The notes beneath the pieces were generated by a model. It searched no databases, was not told the DNA's origin, and saw only the letters and a list, made by a program, of their open reading frames with translations. Source: Bacillota bacterium (GTDB lineage: Bacteria > Bacillota > Bacilli > Bacillales > Cytobacillaceae). Taken from it: DNA of 44,254 bases. This document shows, piece by piece, positions 1 through 14,048 of this stretch (its first letter is position 1; each line of letters begins with the position of its first letter). The DNA lies in NCBI GenBank assembly GCA_030705955.1, contig JAUZPL010000034.1, positions 1-44,254 of the forward strand, written 5' to 3'. Both the position numbers and the translations under genes were made by a program.

Positions 1-157
1 AGGAGGCTCCCGTTCCGCCCGCGGAAAGCGAAGCGCCTGGAGCGCAAATCAACAGACCAGTTTAAAAGCTTTATATAAATATTATAACAAATTAACGCGG
101 TGAATTGTTGAATGGAATTTATAAAATAAAAGACTGCCGAAGCTTTTTCGACAGCCT
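1..157 (+). repeat. Dispersed structured repeat, left copy (partial)
   Basis: Positions 1-55 are GC-rich and end in AATCAACAG. Positions 56-157 are AT-rich and include TTTAAAAGCTT, then ACAAATTAACGCGG, then a hairpin ending TTCGACAGCCTG. The same blocks in the same order occur on the opposite strand at 43504-43742, so the two are inverted copies of one element. The window begins inside the GC-rich core, so this copy is cut by the window edge. No protein is encoded. From memory, GC-rich repeats with GTTGATTGGAGCGG-like ends are common in Bacillaceae genomes; that is recollection, not a search. Confidence 0.75.
122..156 (-). terminator. Intrinsic terminator of the pyr operon (tail hairpin of the repeat)
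   Basis: Read on the minus strand downstream of pyrE, an 11-bp stem (AGGCTGTCGAA pairing with TTCGGCAGTCT, two wobbles) is followed by TTTATTTTAT. This is a standard Rho-independent terminator. The same hairpin is the tail of the flanking dispersed repeat, so the operon seems to end in element-derived sequence. Confidence 0.65.
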
Positions 158-159
158 GT

Positions 160-186
160 AATGCCCCCTAATGGTTAGGGGGCATT
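160..186. other. Perfect 12-bp hairpin downstream of pyrE
   Basis: AATGCCCCCTAA and TTAGGGGGCATT form a perfect 12-bp stem with a TGG loop, 30 bases after the pyrE stop. No T-run follows on the minus strand, so it looks more like a 3'-end stabiliser or the first half of a tandem terminator than a terminator by itself. Confidence 0.6.
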
Positions 187-215
187 TGTATAAATGTGTA
201 GCATATTTTTCAAAT

Positions 216-841
216 TTAAATGTTACTGCTCCACTCTAAAGGATCTTTACTCCAAGCAAGAAGGCTCTCTTGATCACTGCTTGAAATATATTCTTTTTCG
301 ATAGCTACTTCCACTAAGGCTGGAAAATCAGTCAGGGATACTGTATGAATATTTTCATTTTCAAGAAGCTCTTTCCCTTTTTTTAAGCCATATGTAAATA
401 TAGATACGGCACCAAGCACATGGCAACCGGCGTCTCGAAGTGCTTGTACTGCAGTAATAACGCTTCCACCAGTTGAAATTAAATCCTCCACCACAACTAC
501 CCGTTGTCCCTTTTCAACACGGCCTTCAATTTGATTTCCTTTTCCATGTTCCTTTGCTTTTGAGCGAACATAGCACATAGGTAAATCCATTTGTTCACTT
601 ACCCAAGCAGCATGTGGTATACCTGCTGTTGCTGTTCCGGCAATCACATCCACTTCAGGAAACTGATCTTCAATAAGTTTCTTTAAACCTGTTGCAATCT
701 CTTTTCTTACAACGGGATAAGATAAGGTCAGGCGATTATCACAATAAATAGGGGAACGCAGCCCAGAGGTCCATGTAAAAGGATCCTTGGGACTTAATGC
801 TACTGCATTAATTTCCAAAAGTCTTTCTGCAATTGCTTTTT

Positions 842-845
<4 letters not shown>
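216..845 (-). CDS. pyrE: Orotate phosphoribosyltransferase
   Basis: This enzyme joins orotate to PRPP to give OMP, the fifth step of de novo UMP synthesis in the cytosol. The 209-residue product has the type I PRTase fold. The PRPP-binding loop [13 protein letters not shown] lies at about residues 116-128, and the flexible catalytic loop with the [13 protein letters not shown] segment at about 96-108. The ATG at 845 was chosen because it follows GGAAGGAAG at good spacing and matches the family N-terminus (MKK..A..LL.I.AV). An upstream in-frame start lacks support. Its first bases overlap the pyrF stop as ATGA, so translation is probably coupled. It is the last gene of the pyr operon and is full length. 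Confidence 0.97.
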
Positions 846-3243
<2,398 letters not shown>

Positions 3244-3247
<4 letters not shown>

Positions 3248-6200
3248 GCAAAGATTGCCTCCTCTTCTTCCGCATCCATTGCTTCTGCTGAAAAATTCAT
3301 TGATTCGATCACTCTAAGTATAGCCTCTGCTGTGTCTAAAGAGGTTAAGCATGGAATTCCATTTTCTACAGCTTCGCGGCGAATACGGAAACCATCACGT
3401 TCGGGCTGTTTTCCTTTTGTTAACGTATTAATAATAAACTGTGTTTTGCCTTCATGAATGATGTCTATCAAAGTAGGACTTTCAGAACCGATTTTGCCAA
3501 CTACTTCTACAGAAAGACCAGCTGACTCAAACATTTTTGCTGTTCCACTTGTTGCCATAAGACGATATCCATTATTTGCAAATCGTTTTGCAATCTTAAG
3601 AGTTTCTTCCTTATCCTTATCCGCAACTGTAAAAAGAACAGTTCCAAACTTTTGAATTTTCATCCCGGAAGCAACTAGTCCTTTATACAAGGCCTTTTCT
3701 AAGGTAATATCCTTTCCCATTACCTCGCCAGTTGATTTCATTTCAGGGCCTAATGTAATGTCAACATTTCTAAGTTTTGCAAAAGAGAACACAGGAACTT
3801 TTACAAAGACTCCCTCTCTTTCAGGATAAAGCCCTGAACTGTATCCTTGTTCTGTTAAGGAATTTCCTAAGATTACCTTTGTCGCAATCTTCGCCATTGG
3901 AATTTTTGTTATTTTGCTTAAAAATGGAACCGTCCGGCTTGAACGAGGATTTACTTCCAGTACGTAAACCTCATTTTTTGATAAAACATATTGGATATTT
4001 AAAAGTCCAATAATGTTCAATCCTTTAGCAAGCTTTTCCGTATATTCAACAAGCTTTTGTTTTACTTCATTTGAAAGTGTTTGCGGAGGATAAACCGCTA
4101 TTGAGTCACCCGAATGGACACCTGCACGTTCAATATGCTCCATAATTCCTGGAATGAGGACATTTTCTCCATCAGAAATTGCATCTACTTCAATTTCCTT
4201 TCCAGTCAAGTAACGGTCAATTAACACTGGATGTTTGGGATTTATTTTCACAGCATTTTTCATATAGTGAAGCAGTTCCTCTTCCCTGTAAACAATCTCC
4301 ATTGCCCTTCCACCTAGTACATAAGATGGACGAACTAAAACTGGGTAACCAATTTCCTGGGCAATTTTGAGTGCTTCATCTACAGATAAAGCTGTTTTCC
4401 CAAGAGGTTGAGGAATATTTAATTGTTCTAAAGTTTGTTCAAATTTATCTCTGTTTTCTGCTCGGTCTAAATCCTCCAAGCTTGTTCCAAGAATTTTAAC
4501 TCCATTTTCCGTTAAGTTTGAGGCTAGATTGATAGCTGTCTGACCGCCAAATTGAACCACAACTCCTTCTGGGTGTTCAAGGTCAATAATGCTCATGACA
4601 TCTTCGATTGTCAAAGGCTCAAAATATAGCTTATCAGAGATACTGAAATCAGTTGAAACCGTTTCTGGGTTACTATTTATAATAATGGCTTCATAACCAG
4701 ATTCTTTAATTGCCTTCACAGAATGAACTGTTGCATAATCAAATTCAATTCCTTGACCAATTCTAATAGGTCCTGAGCCAAGTACAATCACACTTTTCCG
4801 ATCTGTTCTGAATGATTCGTTTTCTTCCTCATATGTTCCATAGTAATATGGTGTTTCAGATTCAAATTCGGATGCACACGTATCCACCATTTTATATACC
4901 GGAATAATTCCTTTTTCTTTACGAAAGTGATAAATTTCTGATTCTGTTGTGTTCCAGCATTCCGCTATTTTCTTATCGGAAAAACCTTTTTGCTTCGCTT
5001 CCTTAAGAACCTCTTGATTGAAAGGGGCATTCGCAACCATTCTTTCGATTCCAATAATCCCTTCCATTTTCTTTAAGAAAAATAAATCAATTTTACTCCA
5101 TTCATGGATCGTTTCAATGCTAATCCCGCGCTTTAATCCTTCAGCAATATAAAACAGGCGCTCATCTCCTGCCTTACGAATTCGTTTTTCAAGCAAATCA
5201 TTTTCTATTTCAGATGCTCCATTAAGTTCAAAATGGTAGACACCGGCTTCAAGAGACCTAATTGCTTTTAATAAGGATTCCTCAAATGTTCGTCCTATTG
5301 CCATTACTTCACCTGTTGCCTTCATTTGTGTTCCAAGTGAGCGGTTACCAGATTCAAATTTATCAAAAGGCCATCTTGGAATCTTACTGACAACATAGTC
5401 AAGTGCTGGCTCAAAGCTAGCATATGTTTTTCCAGTAACAGGATTCAACATTTCATCTAATGTTAAACCAACTGCAATTTTTGCAGCAAGCTTTGCTATT
5501 GGATAGCCTGTTGCTTTTGAAGCAAGCGCAGAGGAACGACTAACCCTTGGGTTTACTTCAATGATAAAATATTCATAGCTATCTGGGTCAAGTGCAAGCT
5601 GGACATTACAGCCGCCTTCAATTTTTAGTGCCCGAATAATTTTTAAAGAGACATTTCTAAGTAGCTGGTATTCTCGATCACTTCATGTTTGGCTAGGTGC
5701 AACAACAATCGAATCACCTGTATGTACGCCAACTGGATCAATATTTTCCATATTACAAACTACAATCGCATTATCATTTGAATCTCTCATTACCTCATAT
5801 TCTATTTCCTTAAAGCCAGCAATACTCTTTTCAAGCAAACACTGATGTACCGGGCTGTTTTTTAAACCGCTTGTTACAATTTCCTCTAGTTCCTTATCAT
5901 TACGGCAAATTCCTCCACCTGTACCCCCAAGGGTGAAAGCTGGCCTTACAATTACAGGAAACCCAATTTCCTGGACAAATTGTTTTGCCTCTTGCAATTC
6001 ATGGATAATTTCACTTTCTGGAACAGGTTCGTTTAACTCATTCATTAAGGAACGGAATAATTCACGGTCCTCAGCCTTTTCAATTGCAGAAAGCTTGGTT
6101 CCCAGAATTTCAACACCACATTCTTCTAATACACCATTTTTCGCCAATTCTACAGCTAAATTTAACCCAGTTTGTCCACCAAGGGTAGCTAAAAGTGCAT

Positions 6201-6450
6201 CAGGTCGCTCTTTCCGAATAATTCTGCTGACAAACTCTAGTGTAAGCGGCTCGATATATACTGTATCGGCAATTTCTGTATCCGTCATAATTGTTGCTGG
6301 GTTTGAATTAACGAGAATAACTTTATAGCCTTCTTCCTTTAATGCAATACAAGCTTGTGTGCCTGCATAGTCAAATTCTGCAGCCTGACCAATGACAATT
6401 GGTCCTGAACCGATTACCAGTATGGAATGTATATCTGAACGTTTTGGCAT
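3244..6450 (-). pseudogene. carB: Carbamoyl-phosphate synthase large subunit, interrupted by one in-frame TGA
   Basis: The frame from the ATG at 6450 (good RBS, CAGGAGG) to the stop at 3244 would encode about 1068 residues, the normal CarB length. It contains both ATP-grasp halves and the C-terminal allosteric domain. One codon, 5683-5685, is TGA, at residue 256 just after VVAPSQT. The frame stays open and CarB-like on both sides ([10 protein letters not shown] follows directly). The family has Leu at this spot, so one T-to-G change (TTA to TGA) explains it. The stop falls inside the first ATP-grasp domain, not between domains, so the 255-residue fragment should be inactive. The downstream ATG at 5451 is internal and has no RBS. 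It may be a real mutation or a sequencing error. CarB makes carbamoyl phosphate with CarA. Confidence 0.93.
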
Positions 6451-6455
6451 GATGG

Positions 6456-7535
6456 TTAAACCTCCTGTTTTGCTGTTTCAATCAAATGCATAAATTGTTC
6501 AAAAAGGTTATTGGCATCCTCAGGCCCTGGAGATGCTTCTGGATGGTATTGAACGGTAAAAGCAGGATAATCAAGATGCTTTAGCCCTTCAATGGTTCCA
6601 TCATTTAACGCGATATGAGTAACTTTTAACCTTGTATTTACAATTGATTCTTCTTCTACTGTATATCCGTGATTTTGAGAAGTAATGGCGATTTTTCCTG
6701 TTGCTAAATCCCTTACAGGATGGTTGGATCCACGATGTCCAAATTTCATTTTTACTGTGTTTGCCCTGCAAGCTAGTGCAAATAATTGATGGCCTAGGCA
6801 AATGCCGAAAAGTGGAACCTTCCCTAAAATTCCTTTAAGCATTTCAATTGCTTCTGGAACATCCTTTGGATCTCCAGGTCCGTTTGAAAGCATAATCCCA
6901 TCCGGACTTAGCTGCAGAATTTCTTCAGCAGTTGTATTATATGGAACCACAATCACGTCACAGTCACGCTGATTTAACTCACGTAAAATCCCATGTTTCA
7001 TTCCAAAGTCTACAAGGACTATTCTTTTGCCACGACCTGGGCTTGGATATGGATTTTTAGTCGAAACCTCCCACACCTGGTTTGTAGGAAGTGTTTTGCT
7101 TTTTAAAGATTGAATAACAGATTCAGCATCCACTTCTATACTGCAGATAGCTCCTTTAAGAGTCCCATATTGACGGATAATCCTTGTTAATTTTCTTGTA
7201 TCAATTCCAGCCAATCCAGGAATTTTTTTCATTTTTAGATATTCATCAAGAGTGTATTCACTTCGCCAGTTGGACGGAAAATCAGCTGCCTCTTTTACTA
7301 TCAATCCTCTAACTGCAGGTGTGATAGACTCAAAATCATCCCGATTAATCCCATAGTTGCCAATAAGGGGATAGGTTAGTGTAACAATCTGACCACAATA
7401 GGATGGATCTGAAAGAATTTCTTGGTATCCTGTCATCCCAGTATTAAAAACGACCTCTCCAATCATTTCAGTTTCACTGCCAAATCCATTTCCAATAAAA
7501 GTCGTGCCATCTTCTAAAATTAGTTGTCGTTTCAT
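6456..7535 (-). CDS. carA: Carbamoyl-phosphate synthase small (glutaminase) subunit
   Basis: Hydrolyses glutamine and channels ammonia to CarB for carbamoyl phosphate synthesis, the first committed substrate of the pathway. The 359-residue protein has an N-terminal CPSase domain (about 1-150). A class I glutamine amidotransferase domain follows, with nucleophile Cys246 in FGICLGHQL and catalytic His331/Glu333 in [11 protein letters not shown]. The ATG at 7535 is preceded by AAGGAAG. It lies four bases after pyrC and five before carB, so it is inside the pyr operon and subject to PyrR control (B. subtilis pyrAA). With carB interrupted, its partner may be missing in this strain. Confidence 0.97.
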   Translation of the reverse strand: MKRQLILEDGTTFIGNGFGSETEMIGEVVFNTGMTGYQEILSDPSYCGQIVTLTYPLIGNYGINRDDFESITPAVRGLIVKEAADFPSNWRSEYTLDEYLKMKKIPGLAGIDTRKLTRIIRQYGTLKGAICSIEVDAESVIQSLKSKTLPTNQVWEVSTKNPYPSPGRGKRIVLVDFGMKHGILRELNQRDCDVIVVPYNTTAEEILQLSPDGIMLSNGPGDPKDVPEAIEMLKGILGKVPLFGICLGHQLFALACRANTVKMKFGHRGSNHPVRDLATGKIAITSQNHGYTVEEESIVNTRLKVTHIALNDGTIEGLKHLDYPAFTVQYHPEASPGPEDANNLFEQFMHLIETAKQEV

Positions 7536-7539
7536 TCAG

Positions 7540-9739
<2,200 letters not shown>

Positions 9740-9863
9740 TTATTTAAGTATTATTAGTTTAAAGGCGTTTGAAGGGATTTCAGTGAATGCCTTATTGACC
9801 TAAGTAAATTAAAATACGTTAACAACACCAAGTCCTTTGTAAAACTTATCCTTTCCTTTTACT

Positions 9864-9992
9864 AAACAAAAACACCCAAATCTAAATTGATTAGGGTGTC
9901 CTTGTTTAGCCTCCGGTATAAAAAGGGTATATGTAAAACCCTAAAACATGACCCGGAAAAGCCACACCCTTACAAGCCTCTCATGGACTTAT
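9864..9992 (-). promoter_or_regulatory. PyrR attenuator 3 (pyrP-pyrB interval)
   Basis: On the minus strand, AAGTCCATGAGAGGCTTGTAAGG (about 9970-9992) is a PyrR-binding loop of the ARUCCNGNGAGGYU type. It begins at the pyrP stop. Downstream, an ACACCCTAATC stem pairs with GATTTGGGTGT and a T-run follows (9864-9900), forming the terminator. PyrR with UMP would stabilise the anti-antiterminator and stop transcription before pyrB. The remaining 145 bases to pyrB hold nothing else that I can recognise. Confidence 0.85.
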
Positions 9993-11321
9993 TTAAAAGG
10001 TTGATGCTTTTTTCAGTTCTACTTTTTCATCTTCAATTAAATCTGCTTCAAACATATCATCTGTTGCTGCTTGTCTTCCAGGCAATACAAGGTTTAATAC
10101 TACCCCCGCAATAGCTGCAAGAGCCATTCCGGAAATTTGTAGGTTTGCATTAATTTTTAAATATGCACCACCAATTCCGATAACCAAAATGACAGAGGAT
10201 ACAACCAGGTTTCGTTTATTTTCAAAATCAATTTTGCTATCTACAAGCATCCTTAATCCTGAGGAAGCAATAATTCCGAAAAGGAGAATTGAAATTCCGC
10301 CCATTACAGGTGTAGGGATAGAATGGATTAAGGCAGTGACTTTTCCTATAAAACCAAAGATAGTCGCAATTACAGCTGCTCCTGCAACTACATAAACACT
10401 ATATACACGTGTTATAGCAAGAACTCCAATATTTTCTCCGTAAGTTGTTTTCGGTGGCCCACCAATTAAGGCTGAAATGATAGTCGCAGTTCCGTCACCA
10501 AGAATGGAACGGTGCAAACCAGGATCTTTAATAAGGTTTTTACCTACTACCTTACTTAAAACCAACTGGTGGCCAATATGTTCTGACAACGTTACAACGG
10601 CAACTGGAACCATTAAAAGGAAGATATCTAATGAAAAGTGCAATTTATAATTTACGATTGGGAAGATGAATTTTGGCATTTCAAACCAATGTGCTTGAAG
10701 AACTGGTTTGAAATCGACAATTCCAATAACTAAGGAATAGACATAGCCAACAATGATTCCTGCTAATATAGGAACAATACTTAAAATTTTCTTTGCAAAG
10801 ATCATAAAGATAATGGTTGCTGCTAATGTTACTAGTGCTGCTGAAAAATACAGCAAGCTATATTTTCCTGCAGGATCATTCATCGCATTACCAACTGCTG
10901 TACTAGAGATAGAAAGTCCAATGACGATGATTACAGGTCCAACGACTACTGGAGGAAGTATATTCATAACCCAACGATGACCTGCCTTCTTAATGACTAA
11001 GGCTACAATCACATATACACAGCCTGCCATAAGGGTTCCAAGCATGGCTGCTCCAGGTCCCCCGTGAGCCTTTGCCTGAATAATTGGAGCAATATAGGCA
11101 AATGAGGATCCAAGATATGCAGGTACCTTCATTTTTGTTAAAAAGATAAAAGCAAGTGTACCTAATCCGCTTGATATTAAGGCAATAGAAGGATCAAGTC
11201 CAACTAGATATGGAACAAGAATCGTAGCGCCAAACATGGCAAATAAGTGCTGTAGGCTTAGTGTTAACCATTGACCTGGTTTTGGAACATCTTTTATTCC
11301 TAAAATGGTTTGATTGTTCAT
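9993..11321 (-). CDS. pyrP: Uracil permease (NCS2 family)
   Basis: Imports uracil across the cytoplasmic membrane for salvage. The 442-residue protein is strongly hydrophobic, with about a dozen or more membrane segments. It has NCS2 (nucleobase-ascorbate transporter) hallmarks: LQHLFAMFGATILVP at the N-terminus, the TLSEHIGHQLV segment and GGPPKTTYGENIG. The position between pyrR and pyrB, with its own PyrR attenuators on both sides, is that of B. subtilis pyrP. The ATG at 11321 follows ATGGAGGAATTATAG. Its name in other databases may be uraA. Confidence 0.95.
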   Translation of the reverse strand: MNNQTILGIKDVPKPGQWLTLSLQHLFAMFGATILVPYLVGLDPSIALISSGLGTLAFIFLTKMKVPAYLGSSFAYIAPIIQAKAHGGPGAAMLGTLMAGCVYVIVALVIKKAGHRWVMNILPPVVVGPVIIVIGLSISSTAVGNAMNDPAGKYSLLYFSAALVTLAATIIFMIFAKKILSIVPILAGIIVGYVYSLVIGIVDFKPVLQAHWFEMPKFIFPIVNYKLHFSLDIFLLMVPVAVVTLSEHIGHQLVLSKVVGKNLIKDPGLHRSILGDGTATIISALIGGPPKTTYGENIGVLAITRVYSVYVVAGAAVIATIFGFIGKVTALIHSIPTPVMGGISILLFGIIASSGLRMLVDSKIDFENKRNLVVSSVILVIGIGGAYLKINANLQISGMALAAIAGVVLNLVLPGRQAATDDMFEADLIEDEKVELKKASTF

Positions 11322-11350
11322 CTATAATTCCTCCATCTATTTTGTCTAAA

Positions 11351-11445
11351 ACAAAACCCCTTTGCCTGTTTTTTTGCAAAAGGGGTTTTACACCAAACTA
11401 GAATGGTGGGCCTCCCCCTTCACAGCCTCACAGGACTGTATTAAA
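11351..11445 (-). promoter_or_regulatory. PyrR attenuator 2 (pyrR-pyrP interval)
   Basis: The minus strand reads ACAGTCCTGTGAGGCTGTGAAGG (about 11418-11440), a PyrR-binding loop. After it, AAAACCCCTTTTGC pairs with GCAAAGGGGTTTT and is followed by TGTTTT (11353-11389), a strong terminator. It sits between pyrR and pyrP and would reduce permease and enzyme expression when uridine nucleotides are plentiful. Confidence 0.87.
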
Positions 11446-11459
11446 AAGGGCTTTCCTAT

Positions 11460-12020
<561 letters not shown>

Positions 12021-12022
12021 TT

Positions 12023-12115
12023 ATATATACAAAAACCTCTCACCAATCGAGGGTGAGAGGGTAGGTCTACTTAGTATCTTTACCGTTCCTTCTCAGCCTC
12101 ACTGGACTGACTTAA
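12023..12115 (-). promoter_or_regulatory. PyrR attenuator 1 (pyr operon leader)
   Basis: The minus strand has CAGTCCAGTGAGGCTGAGAAGG (about 12089-12110), a close match to the PyrR-binding loop consensus. It is followed by ACCCTCTCACC pairing with GGTGAGAGGT plus TTTTTG (12031-12061), the terminator. The leader begins at the promoter at 12137-12165. This is the first of three tandem attenuators controlling the operon. Confidence 0.88.
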
Positions 12116-12136
12116 AGGTCATATTCAACTATTGCT

Positions 12137-12165
12137 ATATTACTTTAGAATAATGAGTGTGTCAA
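12137..12165 (-). promoter_or_regulatory. SigA promoter of the pyr operon
   Basis: Minus strand: TTGACA (12160-12165), a 17-bp spacer, TAATAT (12137-12142). The -35 hexamer overlaps the TGA stop of ylyB. It lies directly upstream of PyrR attenuator 1 and has near-consensus hexamers at ideal spacing. Confidence 0.85.
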
Positions 12166-13073
12166 CGATTATTTCGTAAATTATCTAGCAGTTCAAGAAA
12201 ATCATCTGGCAATGGTGCTTCAAATTCTAAATATTCCCCAGTTCTTGGGTGAGTAAATCCTAGAATTCCTGCATGTAAGGCTTGTCCATTAATATCCAAT
12301 GTTTTCTTTGGACCATATTTCGGATCACCTGCAAGGGGATATCCAATATATTTCATATGAACACGTATTTGATGCGTTCTTCCTGTCTCTAACTGACATT
12401 CAATAAACGAAAAATCTTTAAAACGTTCTATGACATGAAAATGGGTAACAGCATGTTTCCCATTATCCACAACAGTCATGCTTTGACGATCCTTTGGGTC
12501 CCTTCCAAGAGGGGCATCAACGGTACCAAAGTCATGTGAAATCACACCGTGAACAATGGCTTTATATTTTCTTGTTACCGTTTTTTCTACTAGCTGATTT
12601 ACTAAGTTTTCATGTGCTAAATCATTTTTTGCAATCATGAGTAAGCCGGAAGTATCCTTATCAATTCTATGAACGATTCCAGGCCTTAGAACACCATTAA
12701 TTCCAGATAAATCTTTACAATGGGCCATCAATCCATTTACAAGTGTTCCTGTTGTGTGTCCAGGGGCAGGATGAACAACCATGCCTTTTGGTTTATTGAC
12801 GACCAAAACATCTTTATCCTCATAGTAAATATCTAAATTCATTTCTTCTGGTACCACATCTAATTCTACTGGTTCCGGAATTGAAATTTCAATTTGATCA
12901 TGAATTGCACATTTGTAATTTGTTTTAACCTGTACTCCATTTACAAGGACATGTCCATCCTTTATCCATTGTTGGACCTGCGTCCTTGACCATTCTTCAT
13001 CAAGTGAGGAAATTACTTTATCAATCCTATCCCCTTTTTGATCCTCATGAATGGTGTGTTCCATTTTCTCCAT
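12162..13073 (-). CDS. ylyB: RluD-type 23S rRNA pseudouridine synthase
   Basis: Converts specific uridines in 23S rRNA to pseudouridine (RluA/RluD family). The 303-residue protein has an N-terminal S4 RNA-binding domain (about 13-70, [18 protein letters not shown]). The catalytic domain has the essential Asp138 in [10 protein letters not shown] and the conserved GRTHQIRVH. The ATG at 13073 is preceded by AAAGGAG at seven bases; residues upstream are not conserved. It overlaps lspA by 29 bases. The lspA-ylyB-pyrR order is that of B. subtilis, supporting the ylyB name. The exact modified position cannot be read from the sequence. Confidence 0.95.
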   Translation of the reverse strand: MEKMEHTIHEDQKGDRIDKVISSLDEEWSRTQVQQWIKDGHVLVNGVQVKTNYKCAIHDQIEISIPEPVELDVVPEEMNLDIYYEDKDVLVVNKPKGMVVHPAPGHTTGTLVNGLMAHCKDLSGINGVLRPGIVHRIDKDTSGLLMIAKNDLAHENLVNQLVEKTVTRKYKAIVHGVISHDFGTVDAPLGRDPKDRQSMTVVDNGKHAVTHFHVIERFKDFSFIECQLETGRTHQIRVHMKYIGYPLAGDPKYGPKKTLDINGQALHAGILGFTHPRTGEYLEFEAPLPDDFLELLDNLRNNR

Positions 13074-13536
13074 AAACTTTCTCCTTTGTATCTCTTTCGT
13101 CACGTATCATATAGATCATTAATAATATAACTCCAATGCAAAGACTTGAGTCTGCAATATTAAAAACAGGGAAATTATATCCAAAAATAAAAGCGTGTAT
13201 AAAATCAACCACTTCTTTACGAAAAATACGGTCAATAAAATTCCCAATTGCTCCCCCAAGCATAAATCCAAGTGAAATTCCTAACAACCATTTTCCTTTA
13301 GCAGCCTTTTGAATATAAATTACAATAGCACCAATTACAATAAGTGTTATCAGATAAAAAAGCCACATTTGCCCTTGTAAAATTCCCCATGCGGCCCCTC
13401 GATTACGATGAGAGGTGATATAAAGAACATTTTCAATTATCTGTATGCTTTCACCAAATTGCATTTTACTTACAATAAGCCACTTCGTAAACTGATCCAG
13501 CACTATCACAAACAAAGCAATTAAATAATAAAACAC
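13045..13536 (-). CDS. lspA: Lipoprotein signal peptidase (SPase II)
   Basis: Cleaves signal peptides from prolipoproteins in the membrane after lipid attachment. The 163-residue protein has four membrane spans. Its catalytic aspartates are Asp102 (GNFIDR) and Asp129 (FNIADSS), with the conserved Asn-rich HRNRGAAWG loop. The start is the GTG at 13536, since GGTGGAGGT lies seven bases before it and the N-terminus ([14 protein letters not shown]) then matches the family. An ATG at 13554 lies upstream of the RBS and is rejected. The C-terminal tail is polar and overlaps ylyB. Confidence 0.95.
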   Translation of the reverse strand: MFYYLIALFVIVLDQFTKWLIVSKMQFGESIQIIENVLYITSHRNRGAAWGILQGQMWLFYLITLIVIGAIVIYIQKAAKGKWLLGISLGFMLGGAIGNFIDRIFRKEVVDFIHAFIFGYNFPVFNIADSSLCIGVILLMIYMIRDERDTKEKVYGENGTHHS

Positions 13537-13618
13537 GTAATTTACCTCCACCATATATCAATGAATGACTTCTTTTGCATTTTAGCATACCACAGGTCAT
13601 CCGACAATCTAACTGTGT

Positions 13619-13906
13619 TCATTGATGGAATGGCTTTCGATAAAAGGACTCGATATTTTGAAATTCATTTTTTGTTTTTAAGGTAGGAATCACCTTTAAC
13701 AAGTCTTCTGGAATCAGTTCTCCTGAAATTTCACATTGGCCAAAATTTCCTTTTTCGAATTTACTTATCGAACTTTCAATATCTTGAAGCTCTTCCTTTA
13801 TTAATTGTGTTAGCCATGCTTGTTGATTTCTTTTTTGTAAAGATTTCTTAATTTCCTGTTCTATTTGACGGAGTTCCAAATAAAGCGTTTCATAGAAAGC
13901 ATTCAT
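13619..13906 (-). CDS. ylyA: YlyA: TraR/DksA-like small protein with a degenerate zinc finger
   Basis: A 95-residue protein with an N-terminal coiled coil (about 5-50). A DksA/TraR-like segment follows (GNFGQCEISGELIPEDLLKVIP). The family finger normally has paired cysteines (CxxC...CxxC). Here only Cys58 remains and the second position is Ser, so zinc is unlikely to bind. By position (between ileS and lspA) it is the B. subtilis ylyA equivalent, which is associated with RNA polymerase and late forespore expression; the role here is inferred. RBS GGAGG, ATG 13906. Because ileS ends in a terminator, it needs its own promoter, which I could not identify with confidence. Confidence 0.82.
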   Translation of the reverse strand: MNAFYETLYLELRQIEQEIKKSLQKRNQQAWLTQLIKEELQDIESSISKFEKGNFGQCEISGELIPEDLLKVIPTLKTKNEFQNIESFYRKPFHQ

Positions 13907-14004
13907 GATTGTTACCTCCGTTTACTTTTTTATATTATTTCCGTACATTACAGATCAGACACGGTAAAACATTTGACATCCTCTACAACAATTTACGAAG
14001 GTAA

Positions 14005-14041
14005 CAAAAAAAGGAAAACCCCGTGCATTTTAAGCACGGGG
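14005..14041 (-). terminator. Intrinsic terminator of ileS
   Basis: Minus strand: CCCCGTGC stem, TTAAAAT loop, GCACGGGG, then TTTTCCTTTTTTT. It starts 7 bases after the ileS stop. Confidence 0.9.
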
Positions 14042-14048
14042 TGTGAAA

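Noticed and set aside
5683-5685. The carB TGA as a selenocysteine or programmed read-through codon
   Set aside because: The family residue here is Leu, not Cys or Sec; no adjacent SECIS-like hairpin is evident and no precedent for recoding in CarB is known to me.
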